A DNA stretch of 64,000 bases from Palsa-504 sp963806335 (GTDB lineage: Bacteria > Actinomycetota > Actinomycetes > Streptosporangiales > Streptosporangiaceae), in NCBI GenBank assembly GCA_963806335.1, contig CAWDXO010000012.1, positions 372,001-436,000 of the forward strand, written 5' to 3'. The notes under the pieces are model-generated. The model was not told the DNA's origin. It made no database searches and saw only the letters and a program-made list of their open reading frames with translations. How positions within the stretch are numbered: position 1 is the stretch's first letter; every line of letters begins with the position of its first letter. Made by a program: the position numbers and the translations under genes. Shown here in pieces: positions 60,111-64,000 of the stretch.

Positions 60111-61552
60111 TCGTCTGGGTCCAGCCGGCCGGGCTTGACGTAGCCGAAGAACGCGCGCTTCTTGATGAGCGCGGCGACTTCGCCGGGGACCATGGTCTCC
60201 CAGGACTCGTCGTTCGCGGCGATCCTGCGCAGCACGTCGCGGCTGAAGATCGGCAGGTACTCGGGACAGAAGTTGTCCAGGTTCACGAAGCTGCCCCGGC
60301 CCGCGAGGTAGTCGTACAGCGGCTGGATCTCCGGCTGGACCTTGATGTCGTCCACCGTCTTGAGCTCGTCATCCGGAGTCGGGCGCACCGGGTAGACGTA
60401 GAGCCTCAGGCCGTTCTTGAACAGCCGTCCGAAGCTCTCCAGGATCCCGCCGGGTAGCTGCGCGTGGTTCCTCTCGTCGAAAAGGTCGATGAGGCTCGGC
60501 ACCCCCATCACGATGCCGATCCGCTCGCTCGTCCGCTCGCCGATGTAGGCGGCCAGCCGGTAGTAGTCGAAGTAGTCCGTGATCAGGACCGTCTGGCCGC
60601 ACGCGGCGAGCAGCTCGGCCCGGGCCAGGAAGTCCCGCCGGTCGACGTCCGCCACCCCGCCCGCGAGGAGGTTCCGCATCGTGATCTCGGTCAGCTCCAG
60701 GATCGGCTTGCCGGCTACAGCCGGGTCCTGCGAGAACTTCTCCCTGGCCGTGGCCAGCATGTCGAGGTTCACGTGGGTCGGCGGCCGGAAGCTGCCCCGC
60801 TCGACCAGGACCGCCTTCTTGCGCAGGACCTCGCTCGGCTGGAGCACTTCACGGTCGGGGCCGAACATCGCCACCCCGCTCAGGCCGAGCTGGACGAGCT
60901 TGAGCGCCATCAGCCGGTTGTCCACGCCGCGGAATTCGATGCCGCGGAACTGGATCATGTCGATCTCGATCCGGCCGGTAGTCAGCTTGTCCAGCAGGCT
61001 CTCGATCAGCCGCTCCGGCTCGTGGTGCTCGAAGAACGCGCCGTACAGCAGGTTCACCCCGACGATGCCCAGCGCCTCCTGCTGCGCCCAGGCCTCGACG
61101 TCCAGCATCCGCACGTGCATGACGATCTGGCTGGGCTCGTCGTGCGACTGGGACTGGAACTTCACGCCCATCCAGCCGTGGCATTCGTTACCGCCCCGGA
61201 AGCTGCGCGCCACCACCGTGTCAGCGAACGCGAAGAAGCAGCAAGAGTCGCCGCGCTCGTCACCCAGCCGGTCGACGTTGAGCTGGAATTCCTTGTCCAG
61301 CATGCCCTGCAGCCGCCCGACGGAGACGTACCGCTCGGCCTTGCCGTAGACCGCGTCGCTGACCGCCATGTCGTAGGCGGAAATCGACTTAGCGACAGTA
61401 CCGGCGGCGCCCCCGACCCGGAAGAACCAGCGAACCACTTCCTGGCCCGCGCCGATTTCCGCGATCGTGCCGTACCACCGCGGATCCAGGTTGATGCGCA
61501 GGGCCTTCTGGTGGGTGTCGGACTGATGGGTACCGATCATGAGCTCGGACAT
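60107..61552 (-). CDS. Conserved protein of unknown function (~481 aa)
   Basis: The soluble protein begins MSELMIGTHQSDTHQKALRI and contains RWYGTIAEIGAGQEVVRWFF, FQSQSHDEPSQIVMHVRMLD, QTVLITDYFDYYRLAAYIGE and NLDNFCPEYLPIFSRDVLRR. I know near relatives in diverse bacteria only as uncharacterised proteins, sometimes given implausible names such as TonB-dependent receptor or nucleotide adenylyltransferase; neither is supported here, as no signal peptide, beta-barrel or HxGH motif is seen. ATG 61552 is chosen because GGGAGACGC precedes it and conservation begins there. Convergent with the acetoacetyl-CoA synthetase gene. Confidence 0.7.
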   Translation of the reverse strand: MSELMIGTHQSDTHQKALRINLDPRWYGTIAEIGAGQEVVRWFFRVGGAAGTVAKSISAYDMAVSDAVYGKAERYVSVGRLQGMLDKEFQLNVDRLGDERGDSCCFFAFADTVVARSFRGGNECHGWMGVKFQSQSHDEPSQIVMHVRMLDVEAWAQQEALGIVGVNLLYGAFFEHHEPERLIESLLDKLTTGRIEIDMIQFRGIEFRGVDNRLMALKLVQLGLSGVAMFGPDREVLQPSEVLRKKAVLVERGSFRPPTHVNLDMLATAREKFSQDPAVAGKPILELTEITMRNLLAGGVADVDRRDFLARAELLAACGQTVLITDYFDYYRLAAYIGERTSERIGIVMGVPSLIDLFDERNHAQLPGGILESFGRLFKNGLRLYVYPVRPTPDDELKTVDDIKVQPEIQPLYDYLAGRGSFVNLDNFCPEYLPIFSRDVLRRIAANDESWETMVPGEVAALIKKRAFFGYVKPGRLDPDD

Positions 61553-61703
61553 GCGTCTCCCTGCCTGCTCGCCTTGCCCGCTGCTGCCGTCTGCGTCAGG
61601 CCCAGGGCGGCGGCGGCCTGGCTCTACCATCAGACGCTCGGATTCTACTAATCTCCCGCTATCCCCCGCCAGCCCCGACCACGCTCAGGCTCCGGCTATG
61701 TCA

Positions 61704-61751
61704 TGAAACGGGGTTTCCAGCACCCCGGAGCGTGCTGGAAACCCGGTTTCA
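61704..61751 (-). terminator. Long hairpin after the phosphoesterase gene
   Basis: The arms 61704-61723 and 61732-61751 (core GGGTTTCCAGCAC / GTGCTGGAAACCC) form a 20-base stem with one mismatch and an 8-base loop. It lies ~90 bases after the phosphoesterase stop on the minus strand; no T-run follows. A half copy of the CAAAA/CCGAACGA motif (CGTTCGGTACCAAAGGTCTT) overlaps the stop region at 61823-61842. Confidence 0.55.
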
Positions 61752-61839
61752 GGCCGTTCCAGAGGGACCCCGGGCCCAACGGTAAGCGAACGCGGGTGGC
61801 CGGGGCGGGTACCGGCGCCCGTTCGGTACCAAAGGTCTT

Positions 61840-64000
61840 TTACCGCGGCACCGGCTGATTGACCGGCGGGATGACCGGAGCAGGGTTGGCGAAGACTTCC
61901 TGCTGGGCGGTGAGCAGCCCGGTCTGCGCGGCCGCGAGGGTGAGGGCGGCCGGGGAGCGCGGGTAGCCGGCGGCCGGAGACGAGAACCTGAGCGCCGAGC
62001 TGAAATCGCCGCAGGTCCGGCGCCGCCACGCGCTGATGTTCGGCTCGGCGACGCCGAATCGCTGCTCGATGACCCGGATCAGCGAGGTGTGGTCCAGGAC
62101 GTCGGAGCAGACGTGGCCGCCCGCCGACCACGGCGACACGACGACAGCGGGCACCCGGAAGCCGAGCCCGATCGGCTCGCCGCCGGTGTACTCATCCGGC
62201 GTGCCGGCCGGCGCGGCCGGCGGCGGCACATGGTCGAACAGTCCGTCGTTCTCGTCGTAGGTCAGGATGAACAGGGTCTTGCGCCACAGGTCCTCGTTCG
62301 AGGCGATCGCGTCGAGCTTGGCGGCGATGTACTCGGCGCCCGCGGCCGGGAAGTAGGCCGGGTGCTCCGATTGCGCCGTCGGGGCGACCAGCCAGGACAC
62401 CTGCGGGAGCCGGCCTGCTCTCGCGTCATCCTCGAACCAGCCCGCCGCGCGCTTGCGCATTCCCCGCTGCCGCAGCGGTGCGGCGGTGGGCGCCCGTGCG
62501 AACTGCTTAAACCAGGCCAGCGCGTTGTCGTCGAAGTTGTCTTCCTCCTGGTACACCTGCCAGCTGATCCCGGCGCGCTGCAGCCGTTCGGGGTAGGTGG
62601 TCCAGGACAGGGTGACGTTGTCCTGCGCGGGGCTGTCGTCTTTGACGGGACCGCCGCCGGTGCCCTTCGGGTCGATCATCCCGGTCCACATGTACAGGCG
62701 GTTGGGGTTGGTCGGGCCGAACACGGAGCAGTGGTAGTTGTCGCAGACCGTGAAGGCCTGCGCCAGCGCCCACTGGAACGGGATGTCGTCCTGGGTGAAG
62801 TACCCCATCGTGAACGGGCCCTTGGCCTGTACCCACTGGTCCATCTGACCGTTGTTCCAGGCTTCGTGCTGAGTCAGCCACGAGTGATCGGTGCCCGGCG
62901 TAGCCTGGGCGTTCGTGGTCTTGGTGTCGTAGTGGAACGGGGCCAGGTAGCCCTGGGCGTGGCCCGGGTACGGCTGGCGGAAGACGGGGCTGCCGTCCGG
63001 CAGCTTCATCGCCGCTGGATCGGAGAACCCGCGAACCCCCGGCATCGTGCCGAAGTAGTGATCGAAGCTGCGGTTCTCCTGCATCAAGATCACGATGTGC
63101 TCGATATCGCGCAGCGAGCCGCGCGGCGGGTTCGCCAGCGCCGCGGCGAGCGCGCGGCGCAGGCTGAGCGGGAGCACGGCGGCGCCCACCGCGACCCCGG
63201 ACAGCGCGGTGGCGCTGGTCAGCAGCCGACGCCGGCTGAGCTCGGTGGCGGCGGAAGCAGGCGCGGGCGGGATGGCCCGGGCTTGCGGCCGCTGTCCGGT
63301 CCGCTTGCGGCGGCGGGCCAGCCACCAGCCCAGCCCGATCAGGGCGATGGCCAGCAGGCATTCGGCGATGATCAGCAGGACCGGCGGGCTGCCGGGCACG
63401 ACGGGCGCGGCGGGCGCCGCGGAGCCCGGAGCCGAGCCGAACTCCGAGATCCGGTTGCGGCCGCTATCTGCCACCCAGATCTGGTCCTTCGCCGTGACCG
63501 CCAGGCTCTGCGGGAACTCCAGGTCCTCCTCCGCCTTGGCGATCCCGGGCTGCAGGCCGAACTCGGTGATGAAGCGCCCGGCCCGGCTGAACACCGATAC
63601 CAGGCCGTAGTCCGGCTGCGCGACGTAGACCTTCCCGGCTGGCCCGACCGCGATCCCGCCGGGGTCGCCCAGGTCACCGTAGCCCGCCTGGGTGGTGCCG
63701 AACGACAGCAGCTGATGACCGGCCGGGGAGAACTCCGCAACCGAGTTACCCTGGGCGTAGCCCGGGCTGGACACCCAGACATTGCCCCGGGCATCGAGCG
63801 CGACGCCGGCCGGGGTCAGGACGCCGATGGCGGCGTGATAGCGGCCGTCCGCGGTGAACTCCACGACCCGGCTGCGGCCCTGGTCGGCGACCCAGACATC
63901 CCCGAAGGAGGAGACCGCCACCGCGACCGGCTGGTCGAGCTGGCCGCGGCCGCGGCCGGAGCCGAAGGTGACAAGCACGCGGTCAGCCGGCGAGATCTCG
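61840..64000 (-). CDS. NHL-repeat / membrane helix / phospholipase C-like phosphoesterase fusion (partial)
   Basis: The frame is open to the right edge, so the N-terminus is missing. In order of translation: NHL-type beta-propeller repeats (PVAVAVSSFGDVWVADQGRS, GIAVGPAGKVYVAQPDYG, SLAVTAKDQIWVADSGRNRI); a membrane helix VLLIIAECLLAIALIGLGWW followed by ARRRKRTG; a second, Tat-like export segment SRRRLLTSATALSGVAVGAA; and a phosphoesterase domain of the phospholipase C / acid phosphatase family with QENRSFDHYFGTMPG, NPNRLYMWTG, YDENDGLFDHVPPP and VLDHTSLIRVIEQRFGV. The phosphoesterase should be extracytoplasmic and cleave phosphodiester or phosphomonoester bonds of lipids or polymers. The internal GTG at 63978 is not taken as the start. 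Confidence 0.85.
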   Translation of the reverse strand, partial: EISPADRVLVTFGSGRGRGQLDQPVAVAVSSFGDVWVADQGRSRVVEFTADGRYHAAIGVLTPAGVALDARGNVWVSSPGYAQGNSVAEFSPAGHQLLSFGTTQAGYGDLGDPGGIAVGPAGKVYVAQPDYGLVSVFSRAGRFITEFGLQPGIAKAEEDLEFPQSLAVTAKDQIWVADSGRNRISEFGSAPGSAAPAAPVVPGSPPVLLIIAECLLAIALIGLGWWLARRRKRTGQRPQARAIPPAPASAATELSRRRLLTSATALSGVAVGAAVLPLSLRRALAAALANPPRGSLRDIEHIVILMQENRSFDHYFGTMPGVRGFSDPAAMKLPDGSPVFRQPYPGHAQGYLAPFHYDTKTTNAQATPGTDHSWLTQHEAWNNGQMDQWVQAKGPFTMGYFTQDDIPFQWALAQAFTVCDNYHCSVFGPTNPNRLYMWTGMIDPKGTGGGPVKDDSPAQDNVTLSWTTYPERLQRAGISWQVYQEEDNFDDNALAWFKQFARAPTAAPLRQRGMRKRAAGWFEDDARAGRLPQVSWLVAPTAQSEHPAYFPAAGAEYIAAKLDAIASNEDLWRKTLFILTYDENDGLFDHVPPPAAPAGTPDEYTGGEPIGLGFRVPAVVVSPWSAGGHVCSDVLDHTSLIRVIEQRFGVAEPNISAWRRRTCGDFSSALRFSSPAAGYPRSPAALTLAAAQTGLLTAQQEVFANPAPVIPPVNQPVPR

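Overview
High-GC DNA with dense, often overlapping genes, actinobacterial regulators (PaaX, HxlR, MocR, TetR), F420/PPOX-type enzymes and box-type aerobic benzoyl-CoA genes point to an actinobacterium, probably a soil or filamentous lineage (Streptosporangiales/Frankia-like; inferred from gene content only). No rRNA, tRNA, CRISPR array, prophage or complete insertion sequence was recognised. The left end cuts a propionyl/acetyl-CoA synthetase and the right end cuts an NHL-phosphoesterase fusion.

Layout. 1-12.2 kb: acyl-CoA synthetase, TPP enzyme, PPOX-fold protein, FAD monooxygenase, then the most distinctive unit, a KAS III with a large extra N-terminal domain translationally close to a single-chain 1886-residue acyl-CoA carboxylase (BC-BCCP-central-CT, the eukaryote-like order). 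12.2-14.5 kb: DUF1992 protein, a LysR gene without its DNA-binding domain, and a TDT transporter. 15-21.4 kb: benzoyl-CoA epoxidation operon (boxC, boxB, benzoate-CoA ligase, a 39-codon remnant of a 3-hydroxyacyl-CoA dehydrogenase, GNAT) facing a divergent paaX. 21.4-33 kb: dodecin, zinc-ribbon/HTH protein, two two-component systems, a DksA/TerC-fragment/DedA operon, Gdx exporter, HxlR and TetR regulators, hydrolase and an ABC exporter. 33-42 kb: FAD monooxygenase, AIM24 and SPFH-type genes joined by what looks like a deletion, MacB-like ABC exporter, ABC-F protein. 42-49.6 kb: VOC and LLM proteins, MocR regulator, three-subunit nitrile hydratase, IlvD-family dehydratase with a frameshift, MOSC protein and IPP isomerase. 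49.7-55.4 kb: TetR regulator and a complete branched-chain-amino-acid-type ABC importer. 55.5-64 kb: M1 aminopeptidase, acetoacetyl-CoA synthetase, a conserved protein of unknown function, and the phosphoesterase.

How it fits together. Much of the window handles CoA thioesters: activation of propionate/acetate, benzoate and acetoacetate, carboxylation and Claisen condensation, and ring epoxidation of benzoyl-CoA. The importer could feed aromatic or amino acids, but its substrate is not readable from sequence. Two themes cut across the regions: repeated loss of gene segments by apparent internal deletion (LysR, HAD, DUF72, TerC, methyltransferase, AIM24/SPFH), and dispersed intergenic palindromes, notably a 78-bp element present twice and a short CAAAA/CCGAACGA motif at gene ends.
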